NCBI GenBank assembly: GCA_034440615.1
Contig: JAOTOM010004669.1
Span: forward strand, 62,001 to 126,000
Length of the DNA: 64,000 nucleotides
Direction of reading: 5' to 3'
From: Ashinkailepas kermadecensis
Taxonomy: Eukaryota > Arthropoda > Thecostraca > Neolepadidae
Shown one piece after another: positions 1 through 10,769 of this stretch. Below the pieces are notes generated by a model. It did not search any database and was not told where the DNA came from. It was given only the letters and a program-made list of their open reading frames with translations. The first letter of the stretch is position 1; the number at the start of each line of letters is the position of its first letter. Position numbers and translations under genes: made by a program.

Positions 1-59
1 AAAGTGGTGGGTATTACATTTTAAATTGAAGTTGTGGGTCTAATACATCTTCGAAACAC

Positions 60-790
60 TGCTCGTTTTAGGGCTTTGTTGCTTTTTTGTGCACCGAGTA
101 TGTTTTACGTGGCAAGGCGTTTTCGAAGATCCTGATGTGTTTATTTAGCTCACGGTCGTTTTGTACGTTTTGGAACCATGTTGTCTTTTGTGGCCCAGCC
201 TCTTTTTCAGGCCCTTGTGCGTTCTCATGGCCCCTGTGCGCCTTGCGAGCTTGCAGTGTATTTTTTTTAGAGCTCCCGGCATGTTTATTTAGGGCTGCAA
301 CGCATGTTTTAAGGCCCTATCGCTTTTTGGGAGACTCGGTGCGCTTTGGAAGGTTAGTTGTATTTTCGGGCACCGTTGTACTCTTAGGGTCCGGCTGTGT
401 ATATTTGGGGCTTCTGATGCACATTTGTGGGGCCCCAGTACGATTTTGGGGCTTCGGTGTGATTTTTCTGGATCCCAGCGCGACTTATCGCGCCCAGGCG
501 CGTGGTTCCGGAGACCCAACGCCAGCTTTCTGTGCTCAACGCGATTTTTTGTGGATCTTTTCTGGGTTTTATGTCCGAATCCCGGCCTGATTTTTCGAGC
601 CTCTGGCGCCATGTTTTTGCATCCCACCTCGATTTTTCGAGATCCGGCATGCTTTTCGGTGCCATACGCAATTTTTGAAGGCATCTGGAAAAAAATGTTC
701 GGTGCTCCAGAGCCATTTTCCTGATCCGGACATTTATTTGTTGGAATCTCTCCTTTTTTGGAGGGCTCCAGCTTGAATTTTTGGGATACC
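60..790 (-). repeat. Degenerate ~21-bp tandem array (left copy)
   Basis: About 30 diverged units of roughly 21 bp follow one another, each with a GG-N-CC core, a GCG/GCA step and a T4-6 run (for example GCGATTTTT at 540 and 470). The array at 40140-41460 is the same family in the opposite orientation. Because 21 is a multiple of three and the units have few stops, long spurious reading frames arise on both strands; I see no gene. The left edge is uncertain. Confidence 0.6.
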
Positions 791-807
791 GATCCGGGTT
801 TTGTGGT

Positions 808-1105
808 ATAGGTGTAATTTCAGCAGTGTGAGGTAACTTATCAAGGTACCAAAAGAAAACCTTAGAACTGGGTGGTGGAGTTAGGGTTGAAATCCGACCA
901 ATCAGAAACCATAGTGGTAGATTAGGCCCCTCCACAGGACAATTTAGTTGATAACTAATTATATTATTTCGAAATATCCCCTTTGACAAAATAGCGGTCG
1001 AAATCCAAGGACTTTTTAATGGGCGTAGGTGCCTCCCCCCCTCCCCTGCAAATCCGTTTTGCCCCCTCCTGCTTGACGCAAATATAGGTACTCCACTGGT
1101 CCCTC
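808..1105 (+). repeat. Dispersed ~300-bp module, copy A
   Basis: This stretch aligns by eye with 41826-42112. Shared blocks are GTGTAATTTCAGCAGTGTGA at the start, CATAGTGGTAGA / CATGGTGGTAGA, CCCCTC-CAGGA-AATT, and GCGGTCGAAATCC / GCGGTTGAAATCC. Both end in ATAGGTACNCCACTG. It has no coding potential. In both places it lies just right of a ~21-bp array, so array and module may form one composite element. A third partial copy is inverted at 38192-38295. Confidence 0.65.
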
Positions 1106-2250
1106 AATAATTTTCCGAAACATACGCCCATGGGGCAAAACCAACATTGAGGGGACAAATTACCCCTCACAATCATACAATACAACATCCATGCCCCATA
1201 TAAAATGGGATGAATGATGTTTTTAAATGCATTTTCTTCCAACAAACTTCTTTTCTGTTATTACAGCCTGCATGATTAGAGCTTCCCAGCTTCCATACCT
1301 TCTCAGTCATTTACAAAACGGTACAGCACGGCGAAAACGATGGGCGTAACGGCGTGGAATTTGAAGGTTTGGATTATGTATGCACTGACATTGTTGCATT
1401 GTTGCATTGTCATTTATGCATTGCTGTTCAATGCTTGTTCTTGCCGTGAATTTATTCGCTGAGGATATATTTCAGCTCGTGTGATAGTTGCCTTGCAGCC
1501 AGCACCAAATGTTATAAAAATAAACAAATTCCTAAGATGGCGCTCAGAAAACCAATGCAATCCACTTCTCGTTGTCACCTTTGCGAAATTGTCGTCCTAT
1601 GACTGAGAAATGATCGTTCAAGCTTTGCTTATGACATCAAGCTGGTGGGAATAAATAACAGAAGTGATGAAGCTAGCTATATTCAGTTAGACTTGGAGGA
1701 CTTAAAAGTGAGTTGATCAATGGCAGATATCTGTAAGATATGCTTAGCACCAGCCCCGCCAGCTCGCTGCAATCTAGAGGCCAGCGGGAAGATTCGAGAA
1801 AGCATTGAGACGTTGGTTTGTTTTGGCACTTATGTATTTATCCAAATATTACTTATTTATACCCTGGTATGACCCAGTTTTCAGCGAAAATTATTAGTGC
1901 TATTGCGTTTTGAGTAAATGATGCACCATGCCAAGAACAAACAAAACACCAATATCAAATCATGTTCCCCATTATCGAACCATAGTAAGAGCCTGAAAAC
2001 AATATGAGACCCTAACACAATGGAGGCCCCCTTCCGACCTTGCCCCCCTGGAAGAATTTCGTGGCGACGCCACTGCGCATGACCTATAATATATATATAT
2101 ACATATCACATATATTTCCTAGGCAGGAATGTATTCCGAAAAGTACCACTTTTTGCTGTCGTGGTGACAGGCTGAACCCAAACCTGTGTCTGGGTGACGT
2201 TATCGGCAGCCAATGAACATTGGCAGGGGCCGGGGGTGGAACGTGAATTT
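1106..2250. other. Unassigned AT-rich DNA
   Basis: No supported gene. A short (TA)n run lies at about 2087-2112. A GACGCCACTG-like string at 2063-2075 resembles the end of the dispersed module and may mark another decayed copy. Confidence 0.5.
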
Positions 2251-2512
2251 AACATGAATTGAACATGGTGAATTTAGAGGAGGGCAGTAGAGTCGTGTTA
2301 CGTAGCGTCGCTTCGTTGTCATCGGCACGGTTTGAAGTAAAATTTCGTTATATCACAGGTAGGGCGACCCAGGGCCAAAATTGCTTCACCATGATGTTCC
2401 TATCTGAATTACATGGGCGAAATAGATCTTCACAAAGTAGGGTACTTCACAAGTACACATACCGCTCAAACATTTTGACGTGTCTGAGCCCCTGACTTTG
2501 GCTGGCCTTAGT

Positions 2513-2800
2513 CCATGGCCAGGGCTGGAGATGGGAACACTGACAAAGGCTGGAATCAGCGCCACATTCTAGGACCGGGGCTAGAGACGGGAACACTAAC
2601 AAAGGCTGGGACCAGTGCCAGGGATAGAGATGGGAGCATGGCCAGGAAACACCAGGCTAGTGTCAAGTCTTGTGGCAAGCTAGTTATTGAGGCTTACTGT
2701 CCTGGTCAGGACCAGACTATAGCTATGGTGGGTATAAGTCCAGTGTCGATCTTATTGAGGCTGCTGTCCTGCTCAGGATCAGGCTATGGCTATGGTGAGC
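2513..2800. repeat. Two short imperfect tandem repeats
   Basis: A ~57-bp unit starting GGCTGGAGATGGGAACACT at 2522 recurs at 2579 and partly at about 2622. A ~65-bp unit starting TATTGAGGCT at about 2687 recurs at about 2752. The intervening sequence is non-repetitive. Confidence 0.6.
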
Positions 2801-2829
2801 ATCGGGTTGGGATCAGGGCCGGGATTTGT

Positions 2830-4600
2830 GTCGATAGGCAATAACAGCATCGGGAACCTACAATGCAATGCAGCACCCCCTCCCCTTCCCCCAAAAAAGT
2901 GCGACGGCGCAAATTTAAATGCTTACTCTTGAATATCAGTGATGTCGAGGAGTTCGGAACAAGTCTCCGAAGCTATTGGTCGGTGGATGGACGCTACCAG
3001 GACACCGGCAAACGTTTCCTTTTGCGGCAGGAAATACGTCTATCAGGTGACAGACAATCTCCCTGATATTTCGGCTGGGCGGTGTGCATTGTTGCAATCA
3101 TCAAACGATTCGCATGCGTAATTCCCGTTCGGATACATCGGCGATTAAGCCAGCTTCCTGAAACATATGAGAAAAACAGTGCAAAAACGGAATAAGCCAA
3201 AGTCAAGCCAAGGGAATGACTATTGCATCACTACACTTCACCTCAACATCGCCCATCAAATCAACATCAGTTTTTATTCTGCTCACGTGTCGGGTGCATA
3301 CTTGCTGATACACAATTTATGACGTGACGACTTTCTGACGACTCCAGGAGCAATTCCTGAACAGTTAGCATGGAAGGGAAATCGCTTTGGAACAATTCCT
3401 GAACAATTGACATGGACGGGTAATCGCTTTGGAGCAGTTCCTGAACAGTGGACATTGAGGAGCAACCGCTGTGCTTACGAGGTCACAGATAGGTTTGCAC
3501 TGGACCGCAAAACCCAAACAACGTCTTATGAAAGAAATCGGATTAAAACAGACCATCGAACGCACCATCGAACCAGAAAAAATAGCGCGCCAAACTGTTA
3601 CCGTTTTCCCGCATTAAGACTGCCGCTCCTTTACCACCGTTCCTCTCCTCTTTACTTAGCATACCAAAATGTGAAAAATAACAAAGTGAGGCCTCCAGAT
3701 AAAGCTTTGGGAAATGAAAAGAGTTTGGGTGAACAGTGATCTAGATTTCGAAGCGCAGAGTATGTGAACAAGTACACGGATATTGATCTGCGTCTTGGGC
3801 AGACATTTGTATTGCCCAGGATTGCGTTCCAAGCATACATGTGGATGGAGTGGGTGGAAATACCTACATGGGTGGAGAACGCAGTGTAGCCTACGTCACA
3901 TCGATGTTGCCGATATTTAGCATGTGGCCTATGGGCACTGACAGGACAGAATGGCCTCAAAAATGCCATTCTCCACACCAACTTTGATTGCTATCCTCCA
4001 CTCATGTGTGTGCATACGTGTATCCAACGTGCCAATCTGGCTATGGTCTTGTGAATATACATACGGGAAGTGACGTCTATGGGTATTTTCGGAGCAATTC
4101 GCCTTCCATTCTTTTAAGTGCTAAGTGTACCAACTACCAAGGGCTAATTGTACTAATAAAATGTCCAGCAGCGCCGGACGCCCCAATGTTCGGGGTCATT
4201 TGGTAGTGGGCCCCTAAGCTGTCGTGGTCCAATACAACTCCTAGTGTGGATAGCCAAGCTGACTGTTTGGGTTTGACTGCGAACCCACGCAGATATATAC
4301 TACAGCCCTGGTTTGCTCCTAATGTTTGGTGGGAACAGCAAGCTTTCCTACTCCGCGTGCTAGTGCCGTCTCGTCGTGACCCTCTTCCACATTGACCGCT
4401 TTTTAAAGGCCAATCTCGCATAGACAAGCATATTTCTTAAAACTTCGCATGCGTCGATGGCAATGTCGTTCTGAAGCGATCCGCACATTCATCCATCACC
4501 ATCCGAATCAAATTGTATAACAAATTAAAGAATTTACGACATCCCCTCCTCAAATTAGTTGAAAACGAGTATTTTATCGTCCAGTGTGCGGGGATGTCGT
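2830..4600. other. Unassigned DNA between repeats
   Basis: Apart from the 42-bp repeat inside it, I see no supported exon. Later exons of the minus-strand signal-peptide gene at 4622-4682 would have to lie here or beyond the left edge; none could be recognised. Confidence 0.4.
3345..3475. repeat. ~42-bp tandem repeat, three copies
   Basis: The block CAATTCCTGAACA recurs at about 3350, 3392 and 3433 (GCAGTTCCTGAACA in the last), each followed by an ATGGA-GGG-AATCGCTTTGG stretch. Reading frames crossing it on both strands are repeat artefacts. Confidence 0.65.
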
Positions 4601-4621
4601 CGATGTCGGCGGTGTGCTTAC

Positions 4622-4682
4622 CTGAGCTCGTGGTCCGCCACACCAGCACAGCCAGCAGCACGGCAGCCACAAACCGCCGCAT
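4622..4682 (-). CDS. Candidate first coding exon of a secreted protein (partial gene)
   Basis: Reading leftward from the ATG at 4682-4680, twenty codons encode a textbook signal peptide: Met-Arg-Arg-Phe, a hydrophobic run VAAVLLAVLVW, then RTTSS. The exon ends in TCAG followed by GTAAGC (donor at 4621-4620), a strong 5' splice site giving a phase-1 intron. Reading on through the donor also stays open for a while, so splicing is inferred from the motif. The exon sits at the edge of a CpG-rich block running to about 5060, as expected for a promoter and 5' UTR on this strand. Short signal-peptide exons with phase-1 donors are typical of arthropod secreted and cuticular proteins. The mature protein is not visible, so no function is assigned. 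Confidence 0.6.
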
Positions 4683-5060
4683 CTCGAGTGTCCGACAGCA
4701 GCCGCCGGCGACTGGTCGCGCTACGGAGCCTCTCGCGCCAGCTGCATCGCCCTCTAAACAGCTGCAGCACCGCCAACCGACTGTCCGTCCGTCCGCTGCT
4801 CAGGTCCAGCTAACCGGACGAACACAGACCCCCGGGTGCCCGCCACACGCGCATCCGACCTGTGCGGGACTGAAGGCAGCGCCCGTCAGCGTTGTATTGG
4901 CCGTCAAGGCGTCAGCGCGCCTGGCGGCCACCGACGGAACTACGGACACTCGGCCGTCCTGGCGACCGCCGTCGCCCCGGGCGAAAACCTGGCGGCGGAG
5001 ATTCATCGATGGGGAAACGGTGGACACTGCTGCCCCGATCGAATCCGCCTGCTAATGTGA
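4683..5060 (-). promoter_or_regulatory. CpG-rich block, probable promoter/5' UTR of the signal-peptide gene
   Basis: GC content rises sharply compared with both flanks and CpG is frequent. Upstream of the ATG at 4682 on the minus strand this would hold the transcription start. No convincing TATA box was seen. The long plus-strand reading frames across it are best explained by stop-poor GC-rich composition. Confidence 0.4.
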
Positions 5061-6140
5061 CTTGATTGATGACGGCATAGGGGTCCGTCGTTAAGCTAAT
5101 ATGCGCATTATCTGGGTTTCGATCCGAGTACGCTTGACAGCTGATATTAACGACTCGCGGATATTCGTAGATAGCCTCCGAATCGCTGACAGCAATCACG
5201 TCAAATATCGGACAGAGCGGTCAATTCGCCATCTTGCGGCATGGGTGGCGGCTCGGCCGACCACAGCCGGCTGGCACCGCTCCCTTCACCGCCACCTCGT
5301 GTTTTGGCTGATGCTTTTTGCAATGGCACTTCAAGCAATCCAATTAAATATAATGCATAGTTTGCATGCTTCCAAGCATGTTTACTTTAGCATACCCTGT
5401 CGCTACCAGGGGCCGCGCCAAGGATTTTGGTTAGCGGATGATAAGCCGCGGTAGAAAAGTCAAATTACAGTTAATGGTGCAGCTACGCGAAATTACGCCT
5501 ATACTCAACAAGGATCAATGACCCTGACAACTATAATTATATTATCAACTTGGGAGGTCAACGTGGGTGAATTATTTCGAACTACAGCGGAAGGGTGACA
5601 TGGGTAAAATACTGCATGTCGACATGTTCGTACAGTCGGGAATGACCATGAATCACCTTTTATTAGCCACCCGTGATTATCATTTTAGAATAAGCAGCAT
5701 TCATGTATGAATGAAGCGTTCGATGATTATTCTTCTTCTGATGTCATCGATGTGGGAACTGCACGACCCAAATACATTTATCCACCAGAAGCTACAACTG
5801 GGTTGCCCCGACTTCGAAATAGATTTGCTCAACTGCATCAGCGATTTGGGATGTATTTTATTTAAATCCTTTGATGCACTACACTAACAACCCACCTGCA
5901 CTCTCCTTGTAGACGTGCAAGCACTTACCAATACCCTTTTTAGCTTTGCAAATGGCTCTAGGGATGTACGGTGGGGCTTTTGACTGATAACAATTTACAA
6001 AAGCCTTCAGTATCTATCACAGAACACCACGGCCGTTTAGACCCAAAACCTCCACGTTCGACAACCCAGTTAGTGCTGCGTTTAACATATGCACATGCAT
6101 TCTGTTGTACTTCGTATCAGAAACCGTTTTGGGGCCGTAT
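5061..6140. other. Unassigned DNA
   Basis: Ordinary non-repetitive sequence. No frame looks protein-like and no RNA gene was recognised. Confidence 0.4.
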
Positions 6141-6144
6141 CTGT

Positions 6145-6212
6145 CAGGTGGGAATCGAGCTCCCAACACCAAATGTGGAAGTCAAGCACGCTGACCACAA
6201 GACAAGACACTG
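6145..6212 (-). mobile_element. tRNA-like sequence, probable SINE head
   Basis: On the minus strand the order is an A-box-like stretch (GTCTTGTGGTCAGC, 6204-6191), about 25 nt, then GGGAGCTCGATTCCC (about 6163-6149), which folds as a T-stem with a B-box-like GCTCGATTCC. Spacing suits a tRNA, but the acceptor stem is not complementary, so this is a decayed tRNA-derived retroposon and not a functional tRNA. It abuts the tandem repeat at 6213-6492. Confidence 0.4.
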
Positions 6213-6492
6213 AACCACAACACCCAATAGTTTTACACTGAACCACAGCATCGCATAGTTTTGCACTGAACCACAACACCCAACAATTTTACACTGAACA
6301 CAAAACCCAATAGTGTTACACTTAACCACAACACCCGATAGTTTTATGCTACATCACAACACCGAATAGTTTTACACTGAACCACAATACCCACTAGTTT
6401 TACACTGAACCACAATGCCCGATAGTTTTACACTGAATCACAACACCCAATATTTTTACATTGAACTACAGCATCCAATAGTTTTACACTTC
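6213..6492. repeat. ~28-bp minisatellite, about ten copies
   Basis: The unit is close to CCACAACACCCAATAG followed by TTTTACACTGAA, with 5-20% divergence. It begins directly at the end of the tRNA-like element, so it may be an expanded retroposon tail. Confidence 0.85.
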
Positions 6493-6499
6493 ATTGTTT

Positions 6500-7015
6500 T
6501 CTCACCAATGTCCACCATTGCTGAGTTGTTTTAATGTTCGTTTTCAAGTTGTTGTGACCTTTTGCATACAAAACTAAACGGTTGACTTCAGATGCGCAGC
6601 AGTGTGTGATGCCGCCAGCCTCAAACTATTTCATTTCATTCTCATGCCTGGTAGGTGTTGCATGTGCATTTGAAACAAGGTGGACAAGGGGGTCATTTAG
6701 CACATGGGGGGGGGCATGTGGTTCCGGCGCACGTACCCGCTGTGAAAGCCTGATCGAATCGTCCGGTAGTCTGGGTGAATAAGATGGCGCGATGTTGCTT
6801 CAAACCCGGCACTGACATTATACAGCCGGCCCGGTCGTGCAATCGGGTTTCCCGAGTTAAGTACCGTTACATCTACATACCCCGTGATACGCATTCATAT
6901 TTAGTTTCGTAGTCTTATGACAGGGGCATTTATGTCACCCACCACCAGCACCCAGAATCCCGTTGAATTTCGCCCCAGATTTTGAAGCTTGACCAGGTAT
7001 GTTATATGTATATAC
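6500..7015. other. Unassigned DNA
   Basis: No supported gene. A GT/GC-rich stretch at 6690-6790 holds a G8 run at about 6707. Confidence 0.35.
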
Positions 7016-7016
7016 A

Positions 7017-7017
<1 letters not shown>

Positions 7018-7068
<51 letters not shown>
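7018..7068. repeat. (TA)n microsatellite
   Basis: An uninterrupted run of about 25 TA dinucleotides. Confidence 0.95.
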
Positions 7069-7070
<2 letters not shown>

Positions 7071-7305
7071 ATTACTTAGTTATCTACCCGCACATATCGA
7101 CGGCAGGGTATATCGATAATTGCAAATCCAGCGAACCCTGGAGACGAAAATGGAGGGGGAGAGTGGAGGACAGCAGACGTCTGGCTTCCCCCGAGATAAA
7201 TGGATGTATGGGATGAGGCGTGGGATTAGAAGGATTTATTCGTGAAATTGCCAGATGCGGCCAGGTGGAAAAGCTGACAAATAACCGTGCTGGTCGTTCT
7301 GCGTA

Positions 7306-7614
7306 TTGTTGGATGCTGTGCAGGACACCCAGTGCAGGCAAACGGCCAGTGGTACAGCCGTTCTGGGTTATTGTTGGATGCTGTGCAGGACACCCAGTAC
7401 AGGCAAACAGCCAGTGGTACAGCCGTTCTGGGTTATTGTTGGATGCTGTGCAGGACACCCAGTGCCGGCAAACAGCCAGTGGTACAGCCGTTCTGCGTTA
7501 TTGTTGGATGCTGTGCAGGACACCCAGTGCCGGCAAACAGCCAGTGGTACAGCCGTTCTGCGTTATTGTTGCATGCTGTGCAGGACACCCAGTGCCGGCA
7601 AACAGCCAGTGTTG
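7306..7614. repeat. 65-bp minisatellite, about five copies
   Basis: Units run from TTGTTGGATGCTGTGCAGGA through CACCCAGTGCCGGCAAACAG to CCGTTCTGCGTTA and are 93-100% identical, so the array is young. All three frames on both strands stay open because 65 is not a multiple of three and the unit has few stops; these frames are not genes. Confidence 0.9.
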
Positions 7615-7639
7615 CGGGCGACAAAAGCCCCGATGTTTC

Positions 7640-9560
7640 TAAGTGAGATACACGAAGGCAGCGTTGTTTTTAGTATATACACAGACTGTCAAATAGCAGT
7701 TAAGCAAAGGAATGTCCCGATTTCACATAGTACGACGTCTTTGTGGCAATTGATAAAGGACAGAGCGGTATCTGCACCATTCTGTTCCATATAATGACTC
7801 AAACTGACCGAGTCAAACATCATGAATGTTTGACAACACATGATTTCTGGGGGAATTGTATGTCCCATCAACTCCATTCAATATTGATTATCTGATTTTT
7901 GCTACATTAATTACATAGCTACGTTAATGAAGTAGTGCATTAAGCAACCAGGACAAAACAAAAGTTGAGGAATAGACAGCACGGTGGCCGTTTAACTGTA
8001 GCGTTTGAAATTCGTTCGTGCATCCCCGGGTGAGATGCGGCGACAAGTCAGCCGGCTGCTGGACACGACTGCTGACGAAATTATTTTGGACGGTGCGACA
8101 CCAGCGCCGACACAATTACCCGGGACGAGGCGACGCCTTCCGAACAGCACGACACCGCGCCCCGCATTTACGGCACTAATGTGTCCACAAACACCTTTTG
8201 TACGTGGCGGCCATTGCCGAGGAGACCGTGACTGCAGTCGTCCTGGAGCTCAGCGTCATGAATCTGGAGTTCTCCCGCGACGCACGCACCCTTCCGTGTG
8301 CATCCTGCGCTTCGTGCTTCGTGCAAGTGATGCGATTCGTACAACAAAACAAGTAGGTGCGCTGGTTGCTTGGTGCAATGTCCGACAGTTCAACATGATG
8401 CTGAAAACTCCCGGACTGTCATTCGGCAGCGCGTCGTAGCGTGGACCCCTTAGCCGGCGCACAATTGTCGCTGCGACAGCGAGCTGCACGTGATCCGCCA
8501 GCCGTCCAGTGTCGCGGTGTCGTGGTCCGGGCGCCGCCGCCGCTGGCGCACCAGTCCCATGGTGTTTGTGATGGGATAGATAGTACTGCTTGCAGCGCAC
8601 CCGGTCACAGGGTTGCAGCGTCGTTGCCTGGGCGCCGCCGCCGGCTTGCCATTTTCGTTTGTTTGATAGATTTTCCGCTCAGCTCACTGTGCGTCATGTG
8701 CTATGGTGAGGTTTATTCGAACAAGAGATGTCACTTTCTGCCAACTGTTGCCACTAATGCGACAGTTTTTATCTATGTAATACAAATTTGACACGAACGT
8801 TAGCCGTTTTTTATCATTTCTTTCTCACCTTCAGCTTGGAAAATGGAGTGATGAAATTGTTAAATGTTACTCGGTTCACTGCCATGCGAGGGCATGGGTG
8901 CCGAAGCTATTGTCGCTACTTCAGTAGGTTCACATGAAACGTGCGTGGTACTGCGATATCCATTCATGGCACGGTATTGTGAGAACAGTACGTTCGTGTC
9001 GATAAGTGATTGTGTGGGTTCTTCCAAAACCACCCAACGATTCCAGGAACGTATAGGGTGCTGGTTTTTGGCTTATGAGCTTGAGGGTTCTTTTCTATTA
9101 CCATCCCACAGATTCCACGATTAGAACCCAAATCAGCAATTATAATCAAATATTGTTATGTATGGTTCTTCTGAAAGTACCAGCTGGGTAGTAAAAATTA
9201 AGGACCCATACGGAGGTTGTTTGAAAAAGAACCCAACTGATGGTTTTGGTAGTACCCATACGGGGGTTGGTATTTGGCAGCTGGATTATAATAATGTAGG
9301 TTCTAAGTATTGTATACCGTGCAGATTCAGTGCCAGCCAGTGTTGGATTTTCACTTCTCAGTCTTGGACTCAGAGTGTATAATTTTTGGGCTAGCCAAAA
9401 TATGGAGTGTATAACCTTGAGAAGCACCAAATAATGGAGGGTATAATTTTGGGATTTGCCAAAATATGGTGTATACCCTAGAAACACTAAGTAATTGAGA
9501 GTACACATTTCCTAAAATGTAGTGGATGTTTCCTGGGATGAAGAATAAAACACCCTCCAA
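7640..9560. other. Unassigned DNA with a moderately GC-rich block
   Basis: 8000-8660 is GC-enriched with many CpGs and could be an old promoter island, but no exon with good splice sites was identified. 9000-9500 has loosely repeated phrases (GGTTCTT / ACCCATACGG; GTATAATTTT-GGG-T-GCCAAAATATGG). Nothing further is supported. Confidence 0.35.
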
Positions 9561-9564
9561 TTAT

Positions 9565-10760
9565 TTTATACTATGTTGCCTAACTGAAAGCCTTTTGGGC
9601 ATTATTTTGCTCACAACCTGAAAGGTAAGCATTTGCACAGAAAACAAGTGGTTCCATCATCTAAGTCACCTTCATAAACATGGTACTCCAAAAAACCTAC
9701 CAGCCCATAATTTTGTTGTGGTGCTGTTAGCAGCAGTGCCAAGAATCTTGGCAAGATTTGTCCACAGCATAGCTGAAAAGTTTGGGTATTATTGCAGTAT
9801 AAACTAACAACAAGGCAAGTTTTATACACATTTTACTCGTATTATTATGCTTTAAGGTGGCAACAAGACAAGTTTTATACACATTTTCCTCCATGAAGCA
9901 AGCAAATGAGTTGGGTTTCGTTGGGTTAGGTTAGTTCAGTTTTTGAAGTTGGAAAATTTTTGGATTTTTTTTAAGAATTGAAGTTATTTTTTCCCTTCAA
10001 AAGCAGCTAATGTTAGGTCAGGTTAGGTTTGGTTAGGTTTTTAAATTGTGAAGAAAAAAATTTTCAAAGAACAAATTTCTTTGCAGTTTTTTTTTATATT
10101 TTTGTTCTCCAAGGGGAGGTTATGTTAGGTTATGTTGCATATATTTTATTTTTTAAACATTTATTTTTATGCTATGCTACATAACTCATAGCCCATTCTT
10201 GGTGTTATTTTGCTCACAATCTGAAAAGTAAGCATTTGCACAAAAATAGTGCTCCCATCATCTTAGTCACATTGGTAAACATTGCATTTCAATGAAAATG
10301 CCGAGATTTCATGAAACACCTTAAAACACAAATTTACATATTTTACCTCCGTGAAGCATACAGAGAATGGGTAAGGTTAGGTTATGTTAGGTTAGGCTTT
10401 GATAGGTTTGATAAAAATGTGGGTAAATTTGTTTTAAAAAAGTTATTTTTTTCTTCAAAAACATTTCAGGCTATCATATGTTGGGTCTTTCCTTTTGAAA
10501 TTTGAGAAACAAAATTGTTTGGAAATTTTTAGAAAAAATATGTCATGCATGGAAGGTTACGGGAGGTGAAGCTGGCTATGCCCCATCTTCTTTTGTTATT
10601 GTGAACAGTACTTTTTAAGGTATATTAGTAATTACCCAACTTCAAGCCCTTTTTTGGGTGTTATTTTCCTCGCAAGTGAAAAGCATGCATTTGCAGAGGA
10701 GACGAGTGGTCAAATCATTTTCAGCACATTCATAAACATTGCATTAAAAAACAAAGTCCA
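9565..10760. repeat. Three diverged copies of a ~450-600-bp repeat with TTAGG-like tracts
   Basis: The phrase TGTTATTTTGCTCAC with AAGTAAGCATTTGCAC and CATCAT-T-AGTCAC recurs at about 9600-9680, 10200-10270 and 10655-10735. Between these anchors are T-rich stretches with GGTTAGGTTA-type motifs (about 9925, 10010-10040, 10115-10135, 10373-10400). It is non-coding: a degenerate tandem repeat of an unnamed element. Confidence 0.6.
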
Positions 10761-10769
10761 AGGAATGAG

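Noticed and set aside
87..989. Frames of 100-200 codons on both strands near the left edge
   Set aside because: They follow the degenerate 21-bp periodic array and have no protein-like features.
6145..6212. Functional tRNA gene
   Set aside because: The T-arm and A-box resemblance is clear but the acceptor stem does not pair and the anticodon stem is poor; a SINE remnant fits better.
9920..10400. Telomere
   Set aside because: Only scattered GGTTAGG motifs occur, not a perfect (TTAGG)n run, and they lie inside a larger unrelated repeat.
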